From Cheilinus undulatus (taxonomy: Eukaryota; Chordata; Actinopteri; Labriformes; Labridae): a DNA stretch of 64,000 bases. The stretch is taken from positions 45,468,898 to 45,532,897 of the forward strand of contig NC_054865.1 of NCBI RefSeq assembly GCF_018320785.1. The letters are read 5' to 3'. A model generated the notes under the pieces. That model was not told the DNA's origin. It saw nothing but the letters and a program-made list of their open reading frames with translations, and made no database searches. The position numbers and the translations under genes were made by a program. Positions within the stretch are counted from its first letter, which is position 1; the number at the start of each line of letters is the position of its first letter. Shown here piece after piece: positions 53,341 to 64,000 of the stretch.

Positions 53341-54570
53341 CACAGTTAATTTCTGGTACACGTGGAAGTCAAATCTACCACAAACAAACAAGAAAGTCTT
53401 ATTTCCTCAAGTTATGAATTATTAATGTGGGTTTAAAAGTACAGACTGCATTTTGGGGATTGTTTTACATGGTTTAAGTTTAAAAAGTGCAACTCCTTTG
53501 AGGCTCTTATCACTTAACAGTTAGGATGCATTATCATGTGTGGAGACCATAGACCTCAAAGTGGCTGGCCCTTGTCCAAATCACACCTGTAGCTCCTTTC
53601 CCATGTTATTTTTTAATGCATGTGAGAGTGTTTAGTGCTGTCCCTCTGTGAGATCATCAAGTCTCTGTGGACCTAATGGCAAATTATATAGCAGTATATC
53701 TGCAGACCTTTCTCTGGGACTTACCCAGAGTTCAGTGCCAACTTGGGTACATGAAAGCTATGATAACACCCCTCTGCTAAATGTGAACAAACATGGGGAA
53801 TCCTGAAGCGGCATTCAATTAAGTTGATGAGTTAACACAAGGTTACAGTGAAAGTTGCAAGTTTATTACCTCTATGATTTTTATGGGATATTAAAATTGT
53901 GTTTGTGTTTTGAGTCTAATATTCCCAAAGTATTGCAATTAAAAAGAACTTTTGATTAAATACTAAAAACATAAACCCTAAAATTAAAAAACACACTTGT
54001 ACAGCCATAAGATTGGCTTTTGTTGTTTCCAGACAATGTTGGATGCCATGTGTACTGTCATTTATTTTTTATACCAATCTCAAGCACTCATGCACCCAAG
54101 AACTGCACATCTGCCTCCAAAGAGTCTGTGAGGGCTCAGTGCTAAGGCTTTAGGGTGGAGACTGGGATTGGAATGATCTTCTATCCTATCTAATGAAGGC
54201 TAAAAGCCCATAGATAAATCTTAAAGTGCAGCTAATTGAAAAGGTTGATCTTTGTGCCATCAACTGTGATGTTTAACATAAATATGTCACCCTCCTTCTT
54301 CTACTTTGATTACTTTCTAAAGTACCAACTCTACAGACCAAAAGACATCCGAGCTAACACTCAGGGGTTCAAAGTGTGCTGACAGGTGACAGTAATTAGG
54401 CCCAATTAAGCAAAGCTGCTCTAATTTGTGCTCATTGAAACATTCATTTCACTCCTCACACACTCTTTTCTGGCCTGCTCTTACTCCTGATGAAGCTGCT
54501 GTACATTTTAGAAAAAGCTCAATTGTAGTTATCAGCGTGTTTTCAACAACCAAGCAATAATCTTTAAAAA

Positions 54571-54666
54571 ATGAAGGCTCCTCTCCAATCAGCACGCAGG
54601 ATTCGATCACAAACCAAGAAGAGGACTCGAGTTCACTCTGCTCTGATCTACAGGGCCCATAAAGAG
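54571..54666 (+). CDS. H2B-like exon 1
   Basis: ATG at 54571 after TTTAAAAA (A at -3). 11 of 32 residues are Arg or Lys, as in a histone tail. It ends at the end of helix alpha-1 (YRAHKE, canonical YKVLKQ). Donor gttaga is moderate. Confidence 0.75.
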
Positions 54667-54990
54667 GTTAGAACTAAAACATAATGATTTTAGTTTACAT
54701 GAATTTAAAAGCTTTTCTCAGTGGACTGTGTGGGTGGCATTACTTGAGATAAAGACCATGACCGAGTCCTCTCACCTTCGTCTCTCCTGCAGGTCACTCC
54801 CGCTGGCATGAGGACTCCAGACCTCCTCATCAGTCGGCTCAGTTTTCCCAGACCGGTTCTGCTCAGAATGGTGAGCTCGGAGGCCTCAAGACTGTCAAAA
54901 ACCAACAGAGTGAAAGTCATTACTGTGAGGGAGATCAACACCGCTGTCGTACATGTGCAGCAGAAGATTCAAACCAGAGCTGCTGCATGA
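54571..54990 (+). CDS. divergent histone H2B-like protein, two coding exons
   Basis: Exon 1 is 54571-54666 (32 codons), intron 54667-54792 (126 bp, gttaga...ctgcag), exon 2 is 54793-54990 with TGA; the product is 97 residues. The short basic N-terminus (SARRIRSQTKKRTR) is followed by a histone fold: alpha-1 HSALIYRAHKEV, loop TPAGMR, alpha-2 ending SSEASRLSKTN, then ITVREINTAVVHV as alpha-3. EASRL and IT.REI.TAV are H2B signatures (canonical GEASRL, ITSREIQTAV). The canonical C-terminal helix is missing: the chain ends QQKIQTRAAA. Canonical H2B genes lack introns, so this is a variant, perhaps of a germline H2B class; I do not recognise an exact family. Further 5' exons cannot be excluded. 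An ATTAAA at 55024-55029 lies 33 bases past the stop. Confidence 0.8.
54793..54990 (+). CDS. H2B-like exon 2
   Basis: Acceptor ctcctgcag at 54784-54792. Encodes VTPAGMRTPDLLISRLSFPR then PVLLRMVSSEASRLSKTNRV and KVITVREINTAVVHVQQKIQ. Spacing between Tyr of alpha-1 and EASRL is one residue longer than in canonical H2B. Confidence 0.8.
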   Translation, partial: VTPAGMRTPDLLISRLSFPRPVLLRMVSSEASRLSKTNRVKVITVREINTAVVHVQQKIQTRAAA

Positions 54991-55023
54991 AGACAGGAAT
55001 TTTATTCTATTAACTTTAGCACT

Positions 55024-55029
55024 ATTAAA
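55024..55029 (+). promoter_or_regulatory. ATTAAA polyadenylation signal after H2B-like gene
   Basis: ATTAAA 33 bases past the stop. Canonical replication-dependent histones end in a stem-loop instead; I saw none here, which fits a polyadenylated variant histone. Confidence 0.45.
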
Positions 55030-55879
55030 GAGTCTTTTAAATTTTAAACTATTGCCTTGTTTTCTAAACTGAAAGCTTTTCTTAGTGATGCCAAGACAGT
55101 GAGTAGGATCAATTTCTACTTTGCAGTTAGTTCCTATTGAAGGAAGATTTTTAAAAACAAAATATATTCAGCAAAGACGAATTGTGAAACTAAAATTTCC
55201 TGACCAAGACCCTCAAGATGAATCTTGTTCTCCCACTGTTTCTAGGGATATCTTGCAACCAAAATTGTAATTGGTCATTTTTGTTTAACAAGTTTTGCCT
55301 AAAGTTGGACAGAATACTTTGTTTTTAATGTAGTATTTTGGTCCTAAGGCACCTTAAACAACTGCAAAAAAGCGATTAAATAAAAGACTGTGAGGGCCAG
55401 ACATCAATTCTGACAGACAACACCAAAATACTCAGTGATGGTTAGCCATTTTCCTTTCAGGGGTGGGACTAGTTAGAATAAAGTAAGTGAGCCGTGCTGC
55501 AACAGGCAGCTAGATGCTTTGTGATTTATTGAAGCAGATTTCCTTTAGTTAGTACTTTAATGGGGACTTTGGACAAAGGTTGTCTTGTTGAGATAAACCC
55601 CTTTATTTCTATAGCACAGTTAAAAAAAACTGAAGTTGAGCCAAAAGTGCAGCAGAACGTGTAAGACACACAGATGAAACTGCAATGAATATGGCTAAGA
55701 CTTAAATCAAATGTGATAAAGGGAAACTAAAAATCAATGGATTTAAAAATAAAAGGTGTGATAAAAATACATTTGTGGTGCACAGTGTTGGTATCAGCAG
55801 CTCTAAGCTTAAAAAGTGAATCATTAATATTGACATTTATGAAAATTTCTGCAGATTTTTACAGCTGATATGCCTCTAC

Positions 55880-55935
55880 CCTATAGCCTCTGTATATGAG
55901 TGCCTGCTCTACCCACCGAGCTACACCGTGGTGTT
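55880..55935 (-). repeat. SINE head fragment
   Basis: Minus strand ACGGTGTAGCTCGGTGGGTA and GAGCAGGCACTCATATACAG, as in the SINE at 38355. Confidence 0.5.
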
Positions 55936-56109
55936 ATTTCTTAAAGGTTAACACTGTGATATATCATCATAGTCAGGCCCTATAACTGTGGGGGGAAACT
56001 GGGTCAGTAGACCCAGGCCTTTGGTCTGGAGATTCCAGAATTGGGCCCCCTGACCATTATTTAATCTGTTTCTTGAGGTCTGCTTGTCCCAACTCTTGTC
56101 AGCTGTTGT

Positions 56110-56275
56110 GACAGGATGCACAATATTATCGGCATTATATCAGAATGGGCAGATGTTTGATTAAAAATTGAAGCTGCAAATATTGGCTATATGGGCAAAT
56201 AAATTAGTGGAGTTTGGACCTCCGTATAATCATAAATAATCCATAATCATAATTCCTTACACTTTAAAGTATGCT
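56110..56275. repeat. dispersed repeat, GATGCA family copy 3
   Basis: 'aggatgcacaatattatcgg' to 'ccttacactttaaagtatgc'. Same family as 2876 and 38053. Confidence 0.45.
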
Positions 56276-56279
56276 TTAA

Positions 56280-56777
56280 AGGGGACATATTATGCAAAAA
56301 CCACATTTTCAGGCTTTTCTAACACAAATATGTGCCCCTGGCCTGTCCACAATCCCCTCAAGTACCCGAAAAATCCATTCCCTTTCCCTCTATCTTTCTC
56401 CACCTTTGAGAAAATGTGTGCTGAAACAAGCCATTCACTGATAGTTCAGTGGGTTACTCTGATGACCACAGTCTGGGAGATCAATGGTCCAAATCCCACT
56501 TAGGTTCTAAACTTTGGATTAAAGTGTCTGTAACATCAGGAGTGCTGCATTCATTTCCTGAGAGGGGTGTGGTCAGGGGTGGAGTCAGACAGCTAATTAC
56601 CATTTAAAGCCACAGACACAGAAACGGCTTGTTCTGAGAAGGGCTGAAACAGAGGGGGTTTTAGACATGCAAAAATCCAACACTGGAGTGTTCTTTCAGC
56701 AACAAACTTCACAGGCATGTTTTGGGGACCTCTGATAATAAAATAAACTTGTCTTAAAAGGGTAAAATATGTCCCCT
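56280..56777. mobile_element. TTAA-flanked MITE
   Basis: Ends AGGGGACATATTATGC and the inverse AGGGGACATATTTTACC, flanked by TTAA at 56276-56279 and 56778-56781. TTAA duplication suggests a piggyBac-type origin. Confidence 0.65.
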
Positions 56778-57399
56778 TTAATGACAGAAATCTGTGGATT
56801 GTTTATCCGAAACGTTTAATTGTGTCTTTGAAGTACTTAAGTTTTAGATTCAAACTACAATTAAATATTTATGTTAGTATTGGCAAAAATTAACTTGAAG
56901 GTTAAATATGTGTATACTGGATATCGGCTAAAATCCGGTATCCTAAATGTGACCACAGTTTTAGAGAAAGGGATATATGCAATTTATGCCAGTGCGTGCG
57001 CATGCGCAATTTATGCTACTCTGCTAGCTGTTATTGCTTGCCTTTTGGACTTAAGATTTACGTAGTTCAAGAGAAGTCATTAACTTTGAATTTCAGCGTT
57101 TGTTTGTGTATTTAACAAGAGCATTGGTCAGGATGAACCTCTGTCATACACCGTCAGACTGACCACAAGGGACAAAAATTGGAAAATGAAGCACTCATAA
57201 AAAAATGAAGAACTGATAAAAATTAGCATGGGAGAAAGCGACAAGGTGAAGGTAAGTTGACCTTATTTTCATTATCTGAGGCCAAAAATAGTCCGCATCG
57301 ACTTCTCAGGCTGGTTTTTAAAAGCTACTGCCAGTAACTTCAACAGGCTCTTGATAAACGCTACCTTAGCTCTGGCATTAGCCCTGACATCTCAGCGGT

Positions 57400-57711
57400 A
57401 TTTTAATGCTCCACAACAGTCAGTTGAGTCCCTTCCCTCCTCATGTGTGTTTTGTCTCCACCTGTAGTGACTGTCTACCTCCGCCTACTCTCTGCCTCCT
57501 CTCCGCCTCCTCCTGCAGCGTCCACAGCTCATCTGGAAACACTGCACCTCTTCACCTTTTTACCTTTAAACCATATCCTTACAGGCATTTGGCGAGATTT
57601 GGGTCAACATTTTGCATCTTTTTTTTTTTCTGAGTGAGCCTTTTTCCCGGAGCATCACATGGACTGTGTTTTTCATTCATGATTTCCGGATCGCGCGGAT
57701 GTATGCTTCAG
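57400..57711 (+). promoter_or_regulatory. candidate ppef1 noncoding first exon / promoter
   Basis: CT-rich sequence ending in a short CpG-containing stretch (gatcgcgcgg) and a consensus donor CAG|gtagga at 57712. It is 1.9 kb before the ppef1 exon that begins with an acceptor. Start is unknown; evidence is position plus a donor only. Confidence 0.3.
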
Positions 57712-59614
57712 GTAGGAACTATTAAACACAAACACAGTGTTGATTCTCTGAACGAGACACTAAAGCAAGGGGTTTAAAATACCATAAATGAATTAAATTA
57801 ATACGCAAATACCAGTATTTTTAATTTTTATTTGATTTGGTCGGTGTTTGGGATCAAAGCAATATTTGTCTGGGTGCATTGGAGCGTGATTGGCAGCCAT
57901 TTATGAGCTTAATTTTATTTATACGTAGGGCTTCGCTGTGTTGCATATTTTGGACATTGCTGACGATATTTAGGGTCTAGAAAAAAAAACAAAAACAAAA
58001 TAAAAGCTGCATTGAGATCTTTTTTCCACTCTTATAACTCAGTTGACAGGTTCTGACTTTGTATTTTAAGAGCATGCACATTTAAGAACCACGGTTAAAA
58101 GGATTGTTAATAATAAAAGCCAGTTTGAAGAATGTGCTCATTGACTAAAAGATAACCCATTTTAATGTTTTTGTCTTAATGTGGACTTGCAATTTACTCT
58201 ATTTTATTTCATAAAATTCTAATTTCACAAATGGGTAATTTATTCATGTCATTTTTTTCCACATGTTGACATTGTGAAGCTGGCTGTTAGATAAAGTGCC
58301 TGTAAGATTTTTGGCTTCAGTCCATGTGGATTTGACTTAATTCTGACTTTGTTCTGATTGGTTTATTTTAAGGAAAAAATAATAAAAAAAAATCAGAATA
58401 TATACACACATTATGGGCGCAAGTATTTGGCTGCCTGACCATTATATCAGCTAGAGCAGCCTCTACTCTTCATGAAGCCTTTCTACAAGATTTTGAAGTG
58501 TTTCAGTGGGAATTTGTGCCACTTAATTCTGTAGGGCAGTTATGAGATCAGGCTTTGATGCTGGACAAGAAGGCCTGGCTCCCAGTCTCTGTTCCAGTTC
58601 GTTCCAAAGGTTCTTGATGGGGTTGAGGTCAGGGCTCTGTACGGGACAGTCAAGTTCTTCTACACCATACTCTAACTATGTCTTTGTAGTCCCACAGTGC
58701 AGACCGGCAGGTAACATTTCTCAACAACCATCAACCTAACTCAGTCCTGGCCGTCTGACTGCCAAACATTTCCCCGACAGAACACGTTCCCATATCCCCA
58801 CAGTCCTGTGTCGGTGTGCTTTTCACCACTCCATCCATCGCTGTGCACTGGACTTGTGGTTATGAGAGAGGAATGAAGCTGCTCAGTCATGGCAACCCAC
58901 TCTATGAAGCTCCAGTCACACAGTTTTTGTGCTTACATTAATGCCAGTAGACGTTCAGAACTTTTCAGCTATGGAATCAGCTGAGTGTGGGTGACTAATA
59001 TAAACTGATAGCCTTAGCAGTGTGTGTGATTGTACACGGTCTTCAGCTTTTTGACTGAGTTGCTGTTGTTCCTAAACCCTTCCACTTTCTAATAATATCT
59101 CTTACAGTTTAATGTGGAATATTCCGCAGGGATGAAACTTCACAAACCGTCTTGTTGCAAAGGCATCCGTCACAGTACCACGCTGGAAGTCACTGAGCTC
59201 TTCAGAATTGCCCATTTTTATCACACATGCTTGAAAATGGAGACTGCATGGCTAGGTGCTTGATTTTATATACCAGTGGTAATGCGGGGCTGGTTGACAC
59301 CTGAATTCAATAATTATCAGGTGTGGCCAACTACTTTTGTCCATATAGTGTATCTTGTATCTCTATGATTTTTGGTCCATATTGTTGAGCTTTAGCTCAG
59401 TTAAGACCTACTACCAGGAGAAAACTGATAGTACAACAGGTGGCAGAGCAAAAGATAAAATGTCCCTGTGATAAACCGTACTGCATTGATTTAAAAGAGA
59501 ATGAATTGTTTTTAGAAATTCAGAGCCCTCTAACATCTGATAAACTAAAGACTTAAACCAGCTCCCATGTCTCTATGTCTGATGCTTTATGATGTATTTT
59601 TTTTTTTCTTTCAG
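57712..59614 (+). other. ppef1 5' intron or upstream region
   Basis: If the noncoding exon ending at 57711 is real this is intron 1. Half of it is a Tc1-like element (58405-59350). Confidence 0.45.
58405..59350 (-). mobile_element. Tc1-like transposon, degenerate
   Basis: Same family as 30094-31002, opposite orientation: right end is the inverse of CACTATATGGACAAAAGTAG, TA at 59351-59352. Minus-strand transposase remnants read NP-NPIKNLWNEL-like around 58590-58640. Left end is mutated, so its position is approximate. Confidence 0.7.
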
Positions 59615-59774
59615 AACTCATTGCAGCATTTTCATGCCACCTGCCAGATGTGATTGCCAGCTGCAGATATCCAGGGACATACTTCCTAATGTGACCCGAA
59701 GACCTACTTATTGGCCGTCATGGGATGTGGCACCTCTGTGGCCATAGAAGCTCAAGAGAAAAGAGTGGAGAAAG
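59615..59774 (+). CDS. ppef1: ppef1 exon with start codon
   Basis: Acceptor after a long T tract at 59613-59614, 105 bases of 5' UTR, ATG at 59720, donor gtaaag at 59775. Encodes [18 protein letters not shown]. The acceptor implies at least one upstream noncoding exon. Confidence 0.85.
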
Positions 59775-61035
59775 GTAAAGATGTGGGTTAAAAGACAGAC
59801 GAGTGCTGTTATCATCACGTCAGCTAGAACATGTACCCGTTGCCCCTGAGGAAAGGTGTGCTGAGGAAAGGTGTGTGATGAACAACTGATATTAAAGAAG
59901 AGCTGACATGTCAGGACAGGATGAGGGGTAGAAATAAATGATAAGTGTTTGGTACTAATTGGAGCAAGCACAGATTAACTTAAATTGGGCCTTTGGGATG
60001 AATGATATAAGGGAAGAGCATGTTCATTGTTGTGTGTTCTTAAAGTCACACTTAAAGCTGTAGTCATATCATTCTGATATCCAATTTAATTTTTTTTTAA
60101 CCTTAATTTTTTGAATAGAACAAAGGCATTTTTTATATCATATACATCAGTATGAAACTGATGTTTGTTCTTTTTGGTAAAATACATTTTCCTTATACTT
60201 TTGACAAACAAAAAAATCAAATCTCATGACAGTCATATACACACATAGGCAATATGTCCACTCACACATACAGATGTTTAGAAGATTATGCGGGTGTTTT
60301 TTTTTTCTTTGGGGGGGGGGTCTGCTAACTTGTCTTTATTGATTTTATTCAATTACAAGTCTTGGATACTCAGCTGTTGTTCTTTTTCTTGTTTTACAGA
60401 TGAAACAGTTAAAACTCCTAACCCAGCTCTGAGTAAGACCCCTTTTTGTCTCTTATTGCCCTTTTGTGCCAAAGGTAATGCATGTATAAATCTGTATACG
60501 CCTGTTTGTTTGAATTTTATTTATTTCCTTGATGGTTGATCATTTGAAAAAGATTCAGCAAAATTGCCTTCAGTCTTTGAATCAAAAAGCTCCTGATTTA
60601 AATATTTTTAGCACTTGGCAATAAAGTTGGCAGATTAACTGATTTGACAATGAAACAGTACCCTGCTGTGATAGAAAAAAAATCTGGTTCTTTTCATACG
60701 CTGAATGTATTTGACTTTAGACTTTCAAAGGTCTCCTATATAAATAAACATTAGATACATTTTTTGTCACAGCTATGAAGGCGGCTGTTTTGATCCAGCG
60801 CTGGTATCGGCGTTACATGGCCCGCCTGGAGATGAGACGACGCTACACCTGGAATATTTTTCAGTCCATTGAATACGCCGGTGAACAGGACCAGCTACAG
60901 GTGACTCTTTGCAAGAGACAGCCTAATCATTTTCAAGAAAAACATAAGTCTAAAACATGTCTTTTTTTCTTCAGCTCTCAAGCTTCTTTAGCTTCATGCT
61001 GGATAACTTCACTCAGCTTAATGGAAACGGTCCAG
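59720..61035 (+). CDS. ppef1: protein phosphatase with EF-hands (PPEF1), 3'-partial
   Basis: Four coding exons (59720-59774, 60400-60432, 60773-60900, 60975-61035) join in frame to about 92 residues and continue beyond the window. The N-terminus MGCGTS has Gly2/Cys3 for myristoylation and palmitoylation as in mammalian PPEFs. Next is an IQ calmodulin-binding motif ([20 protein letters not shown]), then [17 protein letters not shown] and [17 protein letters not shown], which match PPEF1 ([24 protein letters not shown]). The PP2A-like catalytic core and EF-hands are not in the window. PPEF1 rather than PPEF2 is chosen from its position next to rs1 and cdkl5, as in human. Family role: Ca2+/calmodulin-linked Ser/Thr phosphatase of sensory neurons and photoreceptors. 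Confidence 0.94.
60400..60432 (+). CDS. ppef1: ppef1 33-bp exon
   Basis: Small exon between ttttacag and gtaaga. Completes an Asp codon and encodes [10 protein letters not shown] plus one base. Phases on both sides fit the neighbours; the sequence itself is not conserved. Confidence 0.8.
   Translation: MKQLKLLTQL
60773..60900 (+). CDS. ppef1: ppef1 exon with IQ motif
   Basis: 128 bp. Encodes [20 protein letters not shown] then [20 protein letters not shown] and [15 protein letters not shown] is a good IQ motif. Donor gtgact at 60901 is weak at position 3-4. Confidence 0.95.
60975..61035 (+). CDS. ppef1: ppef1 exon, last in window
   Basis: 61 bp, only 74 bp after the previous exon. Encodes [20 protein letters not shown] plus one base, then donor gtgaga. 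Later exons were searched for by eye up to 64000 and not seen. Confidence 0.93.
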
Positions 61036-61194
61036 GTGAGAAGACTAATCTACAGTACACAGATCAGCCAATATAGACATAGACATAGATGTGTTACATG
61101 GAGTTGAATGTGTGAGGATATTCTTATTTTATATATATTATAGCTTTTAAAATTGTTTTTTTGCTGACATAGACATATTCATCTGACTTACAAC

Positions 61195-63440
61195 TCCTAT
61201 AAAAAGTTTTCACTCGCTTGGATATTTTACCCACCTATTGATATTATATATCAATCATCGTGAGTATACTTTGACCTTTTTTTGACAAAAAGCCTCTTTA
61301 ATGTCAAAGTAAAAATAGATTTCTGCAAAGTAATTTCAATTTAATGCAAATATGTAAAATACTTAAAATATGTAATATAAAATGAATGCGTAAATATTCA
61401 TCCTCTTCAAGTCAGTATTTAGTAGAAGCAACCTTTAGCTGCAATCACAGCACTGACTGTGTGGATAGATCTCAGTCAGGCTAGCACATCTGGACACTGC
61501 AGTTTTACTGTTCTTCTTTGGAGAACTGCTTCAGCTCTGTCAGGAGCACAGGAATCGGACAGAATCAGAATTTGGACCCTTTTCAGATCTAGCTATAAAT
61601 TCTCCATTTGATTGAGGTCTGGGCTTAGAACATTCACCTTTTCTGTTTTGCTTTCCCTGTTTGCTTCAGGTCATTGTCTTGCTGGAAAATAAATCTTGTA
61701 AGCCATAGTTCTCTTGCAGTCTGAATTCATTATACGCTCTATCTTTACAAGCCTTCCAGGGCTGGCTGCCGCATTCCCACAGCCTGATGCTGCCACCACC
61801 ATGCTTCACAGTGGGGATGGTTTGTTGAGTTTCCTTCCATAGTGGCTTTCTATTTTCCACTCTCCCATAAAGCTTTGACTGCCGAAGAACCTGGGCTACA
61901 GTTGTTGTATGCAGAGTCTCTCCCATCCCAGCTGCTGAAGCTTGTAACTTCTTCAGAGTAGTCATAGGTGTCTTGGTGGCCTCTCTCACTTGTCTCCTTC
62001 TTGCACGGTCACTCAGTTTGTGAGGATGGCTTGATCTAGGCAGATTTACACATGTTATATTCCTCCCATTTGTTGATGTTGGAGGGAAGTTCAGTGCCTT
62101 GGAATTTTTGTATCAGTCCCCTGACTAACAATTTTCAATAACCTTTTCTCTGAGTGTCTTGGAGTGTTCTTTTGTCTTCATGGTGTAATGGTAGCCAAGA
62201 ATACTGATTACCATCTGTGTCTGAAAGGTCCAGTTACTGGCACTTTAGGGATCCAAATTGAAGTAAAAAAAAAAAGAAAAATATTTTCAGGTTCAACAAA
62301 AACTGTAAAATACATTTGAACTAATTGTAAGTAGTAATAATTGCTAGCTGGTGTTTTTTGTTGTGCATGAATATGGTCTAACAGATGATTATTTTTGAAA
62401 TGTGTATTATTCTGTTCAACAAATTACCACTATTTTTGTAATCATGCCTGTTATTTTGGTCCGGATTAGACAACCCATTGCATTTACCCTGTTGCTTAGC
62501 AACTGGTGTGAATGGGGTAGCCAGTGTGTTTGTACATGTGTCCCTGAAACAGCTGTGGCTTAAGTATGAATTGACCCACTCATCCAGCTGACAAGCATAA
62601 TGCTCCATTGGCGAGCTGATCCTCAAGTCAGACCTAATTTCTAAACATCCTCTCCATCGGTTTTACAGAATTTCAACTGAAGTGATGCAAAGATGCCACG
62701 CTCTGCTGTCTCTACTCATCAGGTTATATTCAGCATGTGCATGTGTTTAAGTTTGGGCTTTTGTGTTAATAGAGGACACTTAAAACATAAAATAGCTAGG
62801 AAATAGAGAGATAGGCCTGTGGGTAGAGGTCTGTTGTGCCTTGTTTGTTTGCATAAATTAGAGAGCATCAGTTTCTCATTAGCATATTGGAGAGGTCTTT
62901 TAATACAACAGTGAGGTCACAAACAGAGGGGGATGTGTTTCTGTGTTTAGCTGTTTACCAAACAAGGGAACTACAAATAGATGAGTTCAGTTTGTTTGGT
63001 AGATTATTTCCTCTTTTCAGCCATAAAAAAATATTTCGCCTCATCTAGCTGCTGTGAGGAGTTTTTAGCTGGTAATAAAGTGCTGAGATTGATACTGATC
63101 ACTGCTCATTAACACAAATATCTAATTAGCCAATCACATGGCAGCCTGTATGATTTGTAGCCTCAGTTTCCTGTTCTTTGTTGACAGGAGTGACACCTGC
63201 TTTAAGGTTCAACATGTTGTGTTGTGTTGTTCAGTGCTGTGGTTGCAGCTAAAGATGACTCTTATAAATACAGACTTGTAGGAGATGAATATTTTCACAG
63301 ACACTTATTTTACATTGCATATTTTTGTGTAATTGACATTACTTTGCATGAACCTGATACCAATTTGACATCAAAGAGTTTCCTTTGTAATTTTTTTTGT
63401 CAAAAAGCCAAATTACATTGACCATTATTGATTGATGTGC
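61195..63440 (-). mobile_element. Tc1-like transposon with nested DNA
   Basis: Left end 'cctataaaaagttttcactc'; right end (63240-63430) is its long inverse, sharing 'aatttgacatcaaagag'. The gap between is larger than a normal Tc1, so roughly 62260-63200 may be an insertion. Confidence 0.6.
61666..61989 (-). pseudogene. Tc1 transposase remnant
   Basis: 107-residue open stretch with TVKHGGGSIRLWECG, the family's signature before the catalytic Asp (usual HGGGS.MLWGC). It lacks the rest of the DDE domain and has lost Gly at W-E-C. Not expected to be active. Confidence 0.75.
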
Positions 63441-64000
63441 CCAGTTGGACTTTGAACACTTTGTGGCACTTACTGATTTTATTTCCTCCTGTCTAGATCT
63501 TTGCTTGTGTTGTACTTACTCTCAGGTGTACGTCACTGTGAACACAAGCATCTGCTAAATGATATTTAAACATTGTAGCTTATCCAAAGAAAGCCTGAAT
63601 ATGTTGAACTTGATTCATAATTAAACCCCATGGATGGCTTTGGGACTGTATTGGAAAATATAAAGTCCTCAGTGTTTAGTGTCAGATCAAACAACATTGA
63701 GGCTTGAAAAGACAAGATTGTTGGGCTTCTTTCCACTCTAATTCATTGTTTTAATGTTTTAAATCCTAAGCCAAGTGTGTTTACAGCTCCTTCCATTGAC
63801 CCTCTAATTGTTTGCTACAACATGGATTCTCTCACTGTGTGAAAAGGGTAACAGGAGTTTAAAAGTAGATTGAAGCCACTTCAGTAAGGTACATCAGGTT
63901 GTAGATGTTTTGACTGATGACTTTCTGCTCTGTGACCTAGGATTTGATTGATCTGTTTGTAATTGCTCTGTTTTTCTGTTTGTGTTTTTGTGAAATGTGC

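Larger units (their letters stand above)
51498..54570. other. intergenic DNA upstream of rs1 and of the H2B-like gene
   Basis: Divergent promoters of rs1 (minus) and the H2B-like gene (plus) must lie here. About 52270-53340 is Tc1-like repeat. A CA/TG-rich run lies at 51785-51815. I could not place a TATA box for either gene. Confidence 0.55.
54991..57399. other. intergenic DNA between H2B-like gene and ppef1
   Basis: Contains a SINE head fragment (55880-55935), a dispersed repeat (56110-56275) and a TTAA-flanked MITE (56280-56777). No coding sequence seen. Confidence 0.6.
61036..64000 (+). other. ppef1 intron reaching the window edge
   Basis: Mostly a Tc1-like element (61195-63440). No further ppef1 exon was found; the next one would encode the stretch before the phosphatase core. 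Confidence 0.7.

Noticed and set aside
61036..64000. Further ppef1 exons
   Set aside because: No stretch matched the expected pre-catalytic or phosphatase sequence; the open frames there are transposon remnants.

Overview
The window is vertebrate nuclear DNA, most likely from a teleost fish. It has short, well-conserved coding exons with GT/AG splice sites set in long AT-rich introns and intergenic DNA. These are filled with typical fish repeats: Tc1-like and hAT-like DNA transposons, tRNA-derived SINEs and LINE 3' fragments. There are no operons, ribosome binding sites or CRISPR arrays. Species cannot be read from the sequence.

Gene order, left to right: (1) the 3' three quarters of cdkl5 (CDKL5 kinase, + strand), from the exon carrying the ATP-binding lysine to the stop at 35083-35085; its first coding exons lie upstream. 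(2) About 7 kb of repeat-rich intergenic DNA. (3) A complete rs1 (retinoschisin, - strand), six coding exons from 51497 down to 42050, tail-to-tail with cdkl5. (4) A small two-exon + strand gene at 54571-54990 predicted to encode a divergent 97-residue histone H2B-like protein. (5) The 5' end of ppef1 (EF-hand protein phosphatase, + strand), coding exons from 59720 to 61035; the rest runs off the right edge. The CDKL5-RS1-PPEF1 order and orientations match human Xp22, so this is conserved synteny.

Exon lengths and phases were worked out by hand. In cdkl5 the first five exons (46, 137, 121, 60, 91 bp) match my recollection of the human sizes, as do five of the six rs1 exon phases and sizes (26, 142, 196, 153 bp and the phase-1 first exon). 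The fish CDKL5 tail differs from mammals by an Arg-Glu/Arg-Asp tract, a hexapeptide tandem repeat and a candidate alternative exon with its own downstream stop.

The three known genes act in different processes: neuronal kinase signalling, retinal cell adhesion and calcium/calmodulin-linked dephosphorylation. Nothing suggests a functional cluster. The least expected item is the intron-containing H2B-like gene between rs1 and ppef1. The rest of the window is intron or intergenic sequence, described in blocks below.
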